Origin: Galerina marginata
Taxonomy: Eukaryota; Basidiomycota; Agaricomycetes; Agaricales; Galerinaceae
DNA: 64,000 nucleotides
NCBI GenBank assembly: GCA_023014335.1
Contig: JAECYW010000021.1
Span: forward strand, 248,001-312,000
Reading direction: 5' to 3'
Below are positions 27,901 through 40,366 of this stretch, one piece after another; the first letter of the stretch is position 1; every line of letters starts with the position of its first letter. A program made the position numbers and the translations under genes. The notes beneath the pieces were generated by a model. That model was not told the origin of the DNA. It ran no database searches and saw only the letters and a program-made list of their open reading frames with translations.

Positions 27901-28934
27901 GTTTCTCTTTGCTGATTCGAGCACAGAGTGATCAAGGAACTACGGGGACGTTTCAAAAAATACCAAGAAACTGGGGATGATTCGGTTATTCCCGCAGATT
28001 TGGAGCGTGTGATCTTCACTGTGGTAAGGTATTATATACAGACGTGCTCGCAAAACCTTACAGTGTCCTCTAGGCTGTACGGGAGGGAGGTCGTGAGGAG
28101 TATGATGCAATTGTCGAGATTCACAACAAGCCCAAGACGCCATCGCAAAAGATCTCGGCCATGTAAGTGTTTGCGGAAGGAATTCGTTCGAGAGAGACTG
28201 ACTTTTAACTTGCCAGTGTAGCGATGGGAGCCGCGAAAAATGAAGAACTTCTGAAGGAGACGTTGAAGTTTATTACGAGCCATGCTCGGGACCAGGATGT
28301 CATATACTTTTTCAGTTCGCTGAATATGAACAACAAAGCACGGAGGTTGTTGACCAAGTATCTGCAGGAAGAATATGACGCAGTAAGGGACACCATGGTC
28401 CTTCCAACGTTCGATAAATCTCAACCCATATTCCAGATATACAAGCGATTTGAAGGCAACTTTACACTTAGCTCCCTTGTTTCGGTGAGTCGGACAGCAA
28501 TAATAAATGGATGTGATACCTGACTTAATACGATCGAAAGATGTCCATTGGTTTCTACTCTACTAAGGCCGACTATGATGCGGTTGAGGCGTTCTTCAAG
28601 GTAAGAGTGGTTGTGATAGGAAGGCTCTTCCCAGCGACTGACAGTCCATATATGTACAGGACAAGGACACTTCGAAGTACAATAAGTCATTGGCTCAGGG
28701 CCTTGACAGTATCCGTGCGCGCACAGCCTATGTCGAGGTAAGTAAATGTAAATTGTATGCAGACTGGTTGACCGAGGCAATCTACAGCGAGCGACGGAAG
28801 ACTTGAAGGAGTGGCTCTCAGGGAGGTGATCATAGTCGCAGGTGTTCGCATCAATATATGGCACAATAATAACGTGTTGCGATATTGATATGAAAGGTTC
28901 GACTTCCTGAAATTCAACGGTTGAATGATTCCCA
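24845..28934 (+). repeat. 4.1-kb duplicated block carrying M1-B
   Basis: Homologous to the reverse complement of 53171-57273. The match begins at CCGAACACAACAC and ends at GAATGATTCCCA downstream of the stop. Introns, exons, 5' and 3' flanks all match, with few substitutions and small indels, so this is DNA-level duplication and not retroposition. Confidence 0.9.
24923..28829 (+). CDS. M1-family zinc aminopeptidase, copy B
   Basis: Same enzyme family as copies A, C and D. It starts MSTTTSSADIDPYRLPTN at 24923 and ends KEWLSGR, TGA 28827-28829, through about twenty exons. GAMENWGLITGRT is followed by QSHEVAHMW, FGNITTMEWWN and YLYLNEGFATL, so the GxMEN site and HEXXH-X18-E zinc site are complete. 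SYSKAGS carries the catalytic Tyr. The C-terminal ERAP1-like helical domain is intact. Nearly identical to copy D in every exon compared. A longer in-frame start at 24623 would add an Arg/Ser-rich leader resembling a mitochondrial presequence. I prefer 24923, because that extension is not shared by copy C and differs in D. Confidence 0.92.
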
Positions 28935-30524
28935 CCGTTTAGTACTTGTGCCATACACAACGCAGTGCGACATCAGCGTCAATCTATTCTTCGGCCAAGG
29001 AACTCTCGCTGTGTATCTGGTGACATCTAATTGCAGTCGGCTTGAAATCCTAAAGTTAACCTTATGGCCTCGTCAACTTGAATTTTTTATGTCTCAGGCG
29101 ACACACATAAAGCCCAAAAATAGTGTAAGCTGGCAGCAACAATGAAAAGTAACTACAGTGCACCGTGCCGTTTGAGCCCACAGCAACCTAGACTCGTTCC
29201 AGGCCGTCCGAAGTCAAAGTAACATGGATAAAATGGCGTAATGGACATTTCATCCACGAAGGCGCTGCCAAGTCGCATTCAAGAAGTGTGGAATACTAAG
29301 TAGTTTTGTGTTCTGTCTTCGGGAAGGTGCAAAACCCGCGTGTTACTGGGCAAGGTTTAGTGATGACCTTCCAAGTTCCTGTTCAGCATTTTGCTTACCA
29401 CAGCCAGGTTCCTTTCTTTTCGTGAAAGGTCAGGCATTTGGCTAAACGATGATTTCGGGGCCAATTCACGTGCCGTCCAAATATAGTAATTTAGTCGACT
29501 TAAAAGGAAAATCTGGCCTCGTGTCGGCGAGCAAGACGTTCTGCGGTCCGTCGCACTCCATTCCACATCCCGGTTATTTTTGTTCAGTTCCGTTAATAAA
29601 AGGTCTTCTGTGGTACATGCTCCGCCGATGGTCTGACTTTCTCAATCACACCAATCAGCTCGCCGTCTTTCTCCTTGCTCGCCCCGGACTCGGATTATAC
29701 TTTACTTGAACTGCGGCCAGTAGGATCAGTCTCTCCTAGCCAGACTACGATATATACTATGTGATGTGCCCTGCGGCTCACGCATTTGTGGAAAGGGGTA
29801 TTTTACCTTACGATTTCACGGCTGAACCAGGGGCAAAGGAGTTATGGAGCCAAGCATGGAGCCTAAGAACTTGGAGGTTCCCGCAGGGCCAGCAGTCCTT
29901 GACAATCAAAACAAACATAGACGCTTAAAAACTTTCAAACCGCCCTTCTGTGCTTCCGGATGCATGCTGTCTAATGGCGCCTCTCTTTCTTCAACTAAAG
30001 TTTCACGGTGGCTAACTGATCCAAAACAGATTCGCGCAAATTCGCGTGCTGGATTAAAATGATGCGATCCACTTCGTCCCCGAGCAATCGCTTCATTGCC
30101 AACTCAGCGCCATAAAATACAAAAGTGGTAGTCAGTTTATTGCCGCGCTTGGTATGCATCGTGTGTGACCGCATACGTCATTATCCCACGGCTCTTGATG
30201 TCGACTTCAAGTTGCTACTCTCGTGTCTCTATTTTCTCTCGACATACTGTACATATAAATATCATCTTTCAGCTTGCGCCTATATGCGCAGCCGCATCCA
30301 TACGGAGAAGCTCAGGACAGAACAACTCCGTCCTCAGCCCGAAATAGTCTATCGACCTTCTTTTACTTCACGGAAACGAAAAACAGCCATGTGCTCAACA
30401 TGGCACGAGTCACTTCCGAAGCCGGGATGCGTCCCATATATAACCCGTATTATGAACACAACACCTTTCATCTTGTCTAGTATCCACCAGGTTGACGCTG
30501 TTTAAACCCACAAGTGTTGTTTCG
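28830..30524. other. Intergenic between M1-B and M1-C
   Basis: 1.7 kb, the longest gene-free stretch. The first 105 bp still match the 3' flank of M1-D, and the last 70 bp resemble the M1-B 5' flank (GAACACAACAC, ACCAGGTTGACGC). The middle has no recognisable gene, LTR or repeat. CACGTG occurs at about 29468. It may be the decayed remains of the tandem duplication spacer. Confidence 0.45.
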
Positions 30525-33500
30525 ATGTCTACCACTGCGGCCAGAGCTGACCTTGACCTATACCGCCTCCCAACGAATGTCAAACCCACCCACTATGATA
30601 TCACCATCAAAACCGACCTAGAGAAACTTACATTCCAAGGTCTCGTCAAAGTCAGGTATGCTTAAAGTCCGTTCGTTGGATTATAGCAGGCATTCTGACA
30701 GTATTTTCAAGCCTCGATGTTCAAACTGAGACTTCGACCATTATACTCAACACATCTGAATTGGAAATTGGAAAAGCGTGTGTTTCGTTTTATTCTGCGT
30801 GATAGTTTCTATAACACTGTGTCAGTTCTGTATACTCCGTTGCATTGAAAGCCGAACAGCTTGTTACTATATCGGCATTCGATAAAACCGAAGAACGTAC
30901 GACATTCCAGTTGACGGACAAGCTTCCAGCGGGATCCAAGGCCGAGATAAGGATCGCGTTCTCTGCTGGGCTTACTGGAAACATGACGGGGTACTACAAG
31001 TCCTCTTGGGAGCACGAGGGCAAGACGAAGTATTTTTCCCTTACACAATTTGAGGTATGTCCAATGGAATGCGGTTTATATCACGTCTAACCTCACTGTG
31101 CTTTCCCTTCAGCCCACTGCGGCTAGACGCGCATTTCCGTGCTGGGATGAACCTCTCCTGAAGGCTACCTTCGCTATTACCATGATCTCCCGCGCAGACA
31201 CCATCAACTTGAGCAACATGGCTATAATCTCCGAGGAAAACATTCAACCCGGTGTGAACACTCCTGCCGAGCTTGCTGAGATCCTGGCTTCGACCGAGAA
31301 CGAAAAGTGGAAGATCACCAAATTTGGCACGACCCCACCAATGTCTTCCTATATAGTAGCTTTCGCCAACGGCAACTGGGAATTCCTGGAGACTTCGGTC
31401 GTGATGCCATTGAGCGGAAAGACGGTCCCACTTCGCATTTACAGTGACCAACTTGTTGTTACCCTGCATGTTCTTGCGTTGACTCTCATCTAGCGACGTC
31501 GGATGTCATTCACCAGGCTCAATTTGCTCTCGACGTCAAAGCTGCAGTTCTGCCCCTATATGAGAAGATATTCGACATCGAGTATCCTCTTCCCAAGCTT
31601 GATACGCTTGTGGTACGTGTAGTTCCTTCCTGATGTGTATTCTCATGAAGGCATTGTAGGCAAGTGATTTTGACGCAGGTGCGATGGAAAACTGGGGTTT
31701 AATTACTGGCAGGACCTCTGTCCTTTTGCTCGACCCGTTGCGTGCCAATATTCAAACGAAGAAACTAGTCGCTAGCGTCCAAAGCCACGAAGTTGCACAC
31801 ATGTGGTAAGTCATAATTTAAATCAGCAACCGTCAAGCTACAGCCGACAATCCTCTCAGGTTCGGTAACATCACGACTATGGAGTGGTGGAATTATCTAT
31901 ATCTCAATGAAGGTATGCATTCTGTTTGAATAACAACACCATATCATCGACAAGTTTTTTTTTTAGGTTTTGCGACCTTGGTATGTCCATAGCAAGCTTG
32001 TTGTTTTCTTCGCTGGAGCTTTACAACCTCAGATGGGTGAAGTCATCATCCCCGGTATGCGAAATTCATCTTATGCAGGAACACGAGACTGACAGACAAT
32101 TGCGTATTTAGATAAGCAAGTTGATTTCGTTCCTACATATTCCGTTTTTAACTAACTGTCTTTCCAGAATCTTTCCAGAATGGCGCGTCAACTCGTCGTT
32201 TATCACCGAACACCTTAACAGCGCATTACGCCTTGACGCTAAGCTCTCTTCTCACCCCATTGAAGTTGATTGCCCGGACGCGAACCATATTAACCAGGTT
32301 TGTATTTTGCACTGCTGCGTGCCACCTGCAGTCATTTATTAATTCTGCTCACAGATTTTTGATGATTTGTCTTACTCGAAAGCTGGATCTGGTATGAAGA
32401 CTATCAAATCTTGGTCCTAGTTTGTACCACCGACTCACTAACCATCCAGTGCTCCGCATGCTTTCCGCTTACCTGGGCGAAGAACAGTTCCTTAAAGGCG
32501 TTTCCCTTTATCTAAAGAAGAAACTCTTCGCAAATAGCATCACCCACGATCTTTGGGAGGGTATCAGCACTGCTTCAGGACTCAATATCACCGAGCTCAT
32601 GGAGAACTGGATCACGAAGATCGGGTTCCCCGTTTTGACTGTTACAGAGGATTCCAACGGTATTACCGTTCGGCAGGACCGCTTTTTGGAGACAGGCACC
32701 GTTCATCCCAAGGATAACGAGACCATTTGGTATGCTTATTATTGGCCTGAAGGTCACATCCCTCATGTCAGGTTGATAGGAATATTCCCTTGGGGATTTC
32801 GTCGATCAAGGACGGTGAACCTGTCGTGGACAGAGATGTCCTCTTGAAGGAACGTCAGAAACATTTCGCTTTGGACACAAGCAAGCCGTTCAAGCTGAAT
32901 GCAGGCACCAACGGTGTTTGTGAGTTCATAACCTTGTTATGTCTTAGCATTGGTTGAAGCTCCTCGATATAGACCGTGTACTCTATACCCCTGAACGCTT
33001 AGCCAAGATTGCAGCTGAAGCGGCCAAAGAAGGTTCTGCATTCTCTTTGGAGGACAGGATGGGCCTCGTCAACGATACGATGGCGTTGTCGCAAGCCGGT
33101 CTGTCTAAGTTGAGCAGTGCGTTGACCCTTGTGGAACTGTTGAAAAACGAGAAAGAATGTCAGTTTCTTTTATTTTATCGAACGGATGGCATAAATCACG
33201 GTGTACATGTATAGACCTTGTGTGGCAGGGTATTAGCCAGAACCTTAACGAATTGGGGTCCATCTGGTGGGAACACCCGGAGATCACGGGCAGGCTGGCT
33301 GCATTCCGCCGCGTGAGTCTGCCTATTACACTAAAAAATCTTGACGATTGATTCATGCACTTTAGTCTCTGTTCGTTCCTTTGGTGGAAAAATTAGGGTA
33401 TGAATATCCCAAAGATGAAGCATTGGATACGTCACTTTTGAGGACGCTGGCTGTCGGACAAGCATCAGATTCGGGAGACGAAGGGTATGTATCGGGTCCG

Positions 33501-34440
33501 GGTGTTGAATCACTGCATTATGTTGATAGGTGAACAGAGTAATCAAGGAGCTGCGAAGGCGTTTCAAACTATACCAGGAGACTGGCGACGACTCCGTTAT
33601 TCCTGCGGATCTGGAGCGTGCAATCTTCACTGCGGTAAGGCGTTATCTACCGATATGCCTGCACAGACTGATCGGATGCAGGCTGGTCGGGAAGGTGGTC
33701 GTGAAGTATATGACGCCATGTTCAGGATATACAAAAAGCCCAAGACACCATCGCAGAAGATCTCGGCGATGTAAGTGTTCGGGGAATTTATTCTGCAGAA
33801 GGGGCTAATATCAATTTTATTAGTAAAGCCATGGGTGTCACGCAAGATGGGGCGTTTCTGAAAGAGACATTCAACATTGTTAAGACACAGGCCCGAGACT
33901 CGGATGTCCTGTATTTTTTCCAGTCGTTGAGACTAAACAATAAAGCTCGGAGGTTGTTGACTCGGCATTTGCAGGACGAGTATGACACGGTGAGTGACAC
34001 GGTGATATTTACAGAAGACAAATCTGAGCTTTCTTGCAGCTGTACAAACGGTTTGAAGGAAACTTTCAGCTGAACAATCTTATTTCGGTGCGCGAGGATG
34101 GGGTAGATTGAAGCAAACAGCTGACTATGAGAACGCAAGGCGGTGATCGACTTCTATTCGAGCCAGGCGGACTATGATGCTGTGGAGGCATACTTCAAGG
34201 TAAGATAGGAGGTATGTTCCCAGCGAATGACAAGTGTTGATGGTGCACAGGACAAGGACACGGCTAAATATAATCAGTCACTGGCGCAGGGCCTGGACAG
34301 TATCCGAGCGCGCACGGCGTATATCGAGGTGAGCGATTGCAAGTCGAGACTGAACAGCGGCTGAAATTGCTTGCATATAGCGGTCAAGTGAGGATCTGGC
34401 AGAGTGGCTGATGGGAGGAGCTTACATCAGCGTAGCGTAG
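30525..34440 (+). CDS. M1-family zinc aminopeptidase, copy C
   Basis: Tandem, same-strand neighbour of copy B and more diverged from it than D is. It starts MSTTARADLDLYRLPTNVK at 30525. Key sites are intact: SDFDAGAMENWGLITGRT, VQSHEVAHMW, FGNITTMEWWN, YLYLNEGFATL, and DDLSYSKAGS with the catalytic Tyr. The helical C-terminal domain follows. The end differs from the other copies: after EDLAEWLMGG the frame continues AYISVA to TAG at 34438-34440, a six-residue extension. Only 44 bp then separate it from the start codon of the cap methyltransferase, so that gene's promoter must overlap this gene's last exons. Likely an active cytosolic aminopeptidase. Confidence 0.92.
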
Positions 34441-34484
34441 ATGTAGTCTGTGTGTGGACGGAAATGATATATTTTTTATGAAAT

Positions 34485-36611
34485 ATGCCAGCATTTGATC
34501 CAGTCCGCGATGCTGTCCTCAATTCGCCCGTCCAGCGCAGAGCCACCCATCTCTCCGTCCTCCTCAACCACGACGACGACGCCAACCAGCCCCGCCAATC
34601 CTCCATCCACTCCCTCCTCTCCCCCCAGGACGACGCCCTCGCCGCCGTCGACCCTCTCCGCAGATCCTCCATGGACATCAACCACATCTCACCCCCCGAG
34701 TCCAGGAGGCAGTCGTTCGCCGAGTCCCCGCGTCCGTCGTCGTCCTCGGCTGACTCTGTCCCGCCCCGCTCGACCGCGTCGCCAACATCAATACCCTACA
34801 ATCCCAGGAACCGCATATCCAAAGCAGAGTCCGTTCTCATCCCACTCACTCCTTCAGAGATCGAAAAATACAAGAATTTCCGCGGCGAGGGCGCCACGCG
34901 ACTGTCTGCGAAGCGTAAACGCGCTCTCAGCGACGAGCCAGAGCCCTCAGACGCCCGTCCGGGGAAGCGACACACCGGAGACGTAGGCGTCGTCGTGAAT
35001 CACTGCAAGTCGTCTGTCTTATCACCATCTTACATCGTTTACTGACCTGTTCGCTTTCTACAGACAACACACGGCCTGATGTCGGGGTCGTCCAGCGTCT
35101 TGAATCTCCCATCATCGGTCTCAAAAACTTCAACAATTGGGTCAAATCAGTTCTCATAACCCGATTTGGGCATCCCGCACTCGAACGCAGTGTCGTCACT
35201 GGCTCGTTGTCGGGTCCCGGTAGGATGCGTATGGCGAGGGGGAAGGTTTTGGATATGGGTTGCGGAAAGGGTGGCGACATGACGAAGTGGGCAAAGGCCC
35301 ATGTAAAGGAGCTTTTTGGCGCCGGTGCGTCTTTTGTCATCCATTCTGCATTTCCGCTGATATTTACCCCGTGCTCAGATATTGCCGCTGTCTCTGTCGA
35401 CCAGGCTAGAAGTCGATGGGAGGGCCTGCGTGGACCCCGTTTTGACGCGACTTTCGCCGCAATAGATTGTTACACAGAGCCTCTCGAAAAGGCATTCCCC
35501 CCTGCCAAACTAGCCCAACCCTTTGATGTCGTTTCTATGCAGTTCTGCATGCACTACGCTTTCGAGACTATCCAAAAAGCGAGATGCATGCTTGATAATG
35601 TTAGCCGGCACCTACGCTCAGGTGGCGTCTTTATTGGCACAATACCCAATGCTGATCTACTCCTGTACGTCAAAATATATCTCTATCGTTCTTCCTGTCA
35701 TCTCATTTCACGGATAACCAACAATGTCTGTTCCGGTTATGACCAATCCACTATCTGAATCTACGCACCAACACACCCGCACTGCCGACAGTGATCACCT
35801 TGATAGTACTCCTCCAGACGCCGAGGAGCTCTCATTCGGCAATTCGGTATACAAAATCACCTTTGAGAACCGTGAACGTCTTGTGTTCGGACACAAGTAC
35901 TGGTTCTTCCTGCAAGACGCCGTGGAAAACGTCCCAGAATATGTCGTTCGGTGGGACAATTTTGTGCAGTACGTCCGTTCTCCTTTCACCCTCAAAGAAT
36001 AGCTCTTCTCCCTGTCTAGTCTGCTCCTGCTTGTACCTTACGACGCGGAGCGCGAGTGATCGCGCCCACGTTCTTGATCTGCACCCGGTGTTCATGCACG
36101 ATTCACACTTGCATATCCTACCGTCATCCGGTACCCACGACACGCGTATCAGGTTATCAGACCGTCTACGGCGCCAGATCTTGTGCTACAGAGCCTTGAG
36201 ATTCCTTATCATTGTATTCCCAAGTGGATATCTCTCCATGTCCATTTGCATTGCCTTGTGTACCGTTTCACTTCCGGAGCGCCCTCATTGTCCGATAGCA
36301 GTTGCTCATATTCTCTTCTAGGATGGCAGCGGAACATGGACTGTTCCCGATCTACAAAGAAGAATTCCACCAGGTTTTTCAGGAACACCAGGAAATTCCT
36401 GAGTTCAAGTCACTCCTCGTCCGCATGAAGGTTGTTGATGACGAAGGCGCGAGCGCCATGGACGAAGACCAGTGGGAAGCTGCTAGTGAGTCCCTTCTTT
36501 CCTTGGCATTTCATTTCCAAGGAGTAAACAAAGGCTCCTTTATTTTCTTGCGACGTTGACGCTGACATCTTGGCAGATATTTATATCGCATTCGCTTTTG
36601 AGAAGCGATGA
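34485..36611 (+). CDS. ABD1: mRNA cap guanine-N7 methyltransferase
   Basis: Adds the N7 methyl group of the mRNA 5' cap from S-adenosylmethionine in the nucleus. The start MPAFDPVRDAVLNSPVQRR at 34485 leads a disordered Ser/Pro-rich N-terminus of about 170 residues. Then comes the catalytic domain: NTRPDVGVVQRLESPIIGLK, FNNWVKSVLI, the SAM motif VLDMGCGKGGDMTKW, FDVVSMQFCMHYAFE (substrate and cap binding) and GGVFIGTIPNADLLL. Later exons give GNSVYKITFENRE and EYVVRWDNFVQ, and the protein ends NIYIAFAFEKR with TGA at 36609-36611. The first intron (35005-35063) has a GC donor, and one intron (35969-36321) is unusually long. Same strand as M1-C, 44 bp downstream. Confidence 0.94.
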
Positions 36612-37257
36612 TAATTTTTTTAGCTTGTTCATATCCCCTTTGTTGCGCATTCGAGATACCCTTACACTCCGTTTGGCTTAATTTATCTGTACATTCATTC
36701 TACTCTGATCCTTTGTTTTATAATATGAAATATTATCACAATGTACAAGCGTATGTACAGCATACTTTTAGTGGTAGACCATCTGTTGTCTTGTTTTCCT
36801 GCATGAAGAAAATGCTTCGCACTGAGACTTGCACGACAAGCCAATTAGGAAAAGAAACTTGACTTGAATTATAAACCTGATACATGAAGTCCAAAGCACG
36901 CATTCTAAAAGCTACATCCAGCCACTCACTTGAAGTAACAATAAAGATTGCATATGAATATCCAAAAAGAGGCACCAAAAAACAGACACGGTGGATGGGT
37001 GACAAGAAAATGTGCCAGTCCGCGAATTAGGCCAATTAATTCAGTGTTTTCGTTGCCCGTCCGTTGCTTGGTTCTGGTGAGTGGAATAGCACGAGAACGG
37101 TAGAATAAGTCATAATGGTACAACGGAGGATAGGAAATGAATGTTCTGGATGCGGTATGTTTAGACTTAAGTTTAAGCTGAGACTAGAGATTCGTGATTG
37201 AACATGACGATGAGCGTAATAACCACAGAAGTGAAAGTGAAAGCGACATGAGGAGGT
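36612..37257. other. Convergent intergenic region
   Basis: About 645 bp between the 3' ends of ABD1 (+) and RSP5 (-), AT-rich near 36700-36760. Holds both 3' untranslated regions; no gene is visible. Confidence 0.5.
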
Positions 37258-40200
37258 TTATTCTTGTCCGAACCCAACGGTTTCCCTGCGAGCAGACGAC
37301 CACGTCAATGTACTCATCTAAGCAATAAAGAAGAAATTACGCACTCAACAGCTAGTGTCAGCTTGTGTTCCAAGCTTGCATAATCCTTATAAGGAGGAAG
37401 GTCAATGCGATTGAAGCATGTGTGGCTCTTGGGCAGTTGCGACGGGTCTCCCGATTTCTCGATCGTGAAGCGCCTAGGGCCATCAGAGCCTTGTAGGTCT
37501 TTGAAGCCATTGACGGGAATACGCGACGTGCCCGTCGCGAACTGCAACAGACGAGACTTGCGCTCGGGAGGCCAGCTCCGCACACACTTCCAGAACCACT
37601 GGATCACCTCGTCATTCATTTCGTATCCTCGGTAGTCGGTAAACTTGGTCCAGTCGTCACTACATTAATAGGGCCGTTTAGTTGTTGTCCAGTGAAAGAA
37701 AATCGGTCATCAAGACGTACACATCGATCTCGGACATACCACCAATGAGCAGCTCCAATTCTCGCTCATCGAACACGGAAATGAGGTCTTGAGGAATAAG
37801 CTCGCTAAAGCCCGACATAAAGGCTTCAAACTGCTCCTTCACTCGCTTGGAGATGCGGTACTCGACCACGTTCTCCACATACTCCTTCTTGTTCTCCTGG
37901 GTCACGGGTACTTCCTCTCCGCCAGGTTTAAGCTCGATAGTGACCATCTCACCAAACCGCTCTTCGGTTGTCGTGAAGGTCTCATCAATGATATCCGTGA
38001 TGTCATTTTCACTGTGGACATGTTGATCGTCAGGAACATTCAAAATAGAGCGTTTGTCGGTGAGTCAGAAACTCACAGCATCCAGGTCATCCCACGGTGT
38101 AACTCGGCATCAACACTCTCCAGATCAGAGAGAGTGACCTTTTTCTTGAGAATCATCTTGTAGAAGCTGACGATGAAGTAGGCATCCAAAAACCTTCGGT
38201 GAAAGATACCAAGGCCAAGGCATCGTCCAATGAACTTGAAGTAGTTCAAATGTTCTGGGTTGACACCAGACGCGGGGTTGATTTGAAGGGTATAGTTGTC
38301 GTGCGCGGAATACTCGAACAGACAATAGAAGGGATTGAACATCTCGTGAGATAACAGGAAGAAGAACTCTCTACAAAGGGTAGAATGTAATCAACAACAA
38401 TTGTGGAAAAACCAGCTAAGACATAAAAGACATACCTCGATAGGCCACCGTAATCCAGACCGTCTTCACCGTCAAACTTAATCATCAGACGTTTCTTGAG
38501 GTCATTTGGTGTTTGCCTCATGATCTCCGCATAACTGTCCTCAAAGATATGGTTTCGCCTAATCTTTATCTGACAATTTCCAGGTTGTGCACGCATCGCC
38601 GGTTGACTTCTGAAGTAAATAAGTTTCCTTCTGAAATCACGCTTGTACTGGGGCACGTTCGAATCCAGTGTGGATGGTAGACGCGGGTCGTCCCATGTAG
38701 TTGTCTTTGTGTTGTGGTCCACAAAATACACTCGGGCAGTTGATGTAAGTCGCATTTCCCATCCTGAGGGTAATGGTCCAAGTTGGGAGATAGTCTGGGG
38801 TTGAAGGCCAGACCCTTGACCATTGGGACCCATAACCCGTATGATTGTTTGCCTACGAGGGTCTACCCATGTGGTCGTTCGTGTATTGTGGTCGACATAG
38901 TAGGGGCGACCTTCTGGCGTGTATCGTTCCTCCCACCCATTCGGCAGACTTCCCGAACCAGCCGTTGTGGCCGTATTTGTCGTAATGGCTGCAGGCGGCT
39001 GTGAGGGTTGAGAGGGAGAAGTAGTGGATGTGGCAGGCGCCGCAGGAACATTACTCGCACGGTAGGAAGGATTATTTGCTTCCAAAAGATCATCCGCTAG
39101 AATACGACGGGAATGCTGGTCGCGAGCAGCATTAGTTTCACTGTCTTGTGTGGAATTGTTAACGGCAGCGCTAGCTGATGGTCTGTTCCAGGTCGTTGTG
39201 CGTGTGTTGTGATCGACATAGTATGTTCGTCCAAGAGGATCGATACGTCTTTCCCAGCCAGGGGGTAAAGGACCATATTGATCTACGTTAGGATTGAAGT
39301 TACGCATCTGTGCGTTCTGTTGATTGGTTGCGGTGGCAGGAGATGTTGACATGTGTGTGGCTTGCGCAGTAGGTGGTGCTCCTGCTGATGCCGCTGCCGC
39401 TGCTGGTGGAGTCGCTGCCGAAGCGGTGCTTGAGGGAGCTGCACTAATTGGACGGGAAGTTGGGTTAGCAGGCTCCTCAACGGTGGTGGTCGTAGGTGAG
39501 GCGCCATTCGAAACGGCAGTGGATGAAGTTGCGGCATCAGTACCTGTGGCGTGGGAACTTGCTGTTCTGGAAAGCGTCCCGGCGGTCGACGACGCATTCA
39601 AAGTCAAGTTGGCTGAACTTGCGGAGGGTGAGTTATTGGCTAGGCCCATTTCAGATAGCGCCGTGGTGACTCCGGCTACTTGTGACGGTCCAGGATTGGA
39701 TATGGGTTGGGAAATATTGGTGGAAAGATAGATGATGAGCTTGCCATGAACGACAAGGTTATCATTAGATTTTTTGAGGTCCAAAGTGAGCATCTCTGCG
39801 AAGCAGGACGGGATCAGATTGATATGAAATGCGGGGCATCAGAACGGGAAAAGTGCAAAGACGTACCATGACCGCCCAACTCCAGGTCAAGTACGTCGCT
39901 GACACGGACGTTGACCACACCCAAGAAACCCTGATCTTTTCGCTTGAACTTTCTCTGGTCGAAGATCTGTACAGCTACTACGGAAGAATCCTTGACCATT
40001 CTATGGACAGATGATGTGTCAGTAATGCTGAATGCGGGGTTATATGAAATGGCAATGGCTTACATGTCAAAACTTTCATTCCAGTAAGGATTGAGAGTCT
40101 TTTTGATGACACTGGTTGTATTGGTTTGTTCGCCATCGACAGTGATGACTGCAAAGGGGTCGGGCAGACGAAAGACATCACGCTTCGACAAACCATCGGC

Positions 40201-40366
40201 GGCGACAACTAAAGGGTAAAACTTAGATTATTTGCAAGGACAAGTGGATGGCCGAGATACCTGTGACCCTGATCTTCTTCGTTCTGAATAAAATGGATGT
40301 GTTAGATGCCGAGGTAGAGTGGAAATGGAGAGCGAGAACTCACAAAGGCCCAGGAACAGCGGCCAT
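37258..40366 (-). CDS. RSP5: HECT E3 ubiquitin ligase Rsp5/NEDD4
   Basis: Essential ubiquitin ligase of membrane traffic and transcription control. The start MAAVPGPL at 40366 has two small introns, then the C2 domain ([43 protein letters not shown]). After a Ser/Thr/Ala-rich linker come three WW domains: [40 protein letters not shown] and [20 protein letters not shown], each with the second Trp in TTTW. The HECT domain follows (RPKLIYFRS-type start, [18 protein letters not shown]). The active-site Cys is in [14 protein letters not shown], and the end is ETVGFGQE with TAA at 37258-37260. All domains are in the usual order and the gene looks fully functional. Confidence 0.96.

Noticed and set aside
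28421..28960. Open frames antisense to the 3' ends of M1-B and M1-D that look conserved between copies
   Set aside because: The conservation follows from the 4.1-kb DNA duplication; the sense exons explain it.
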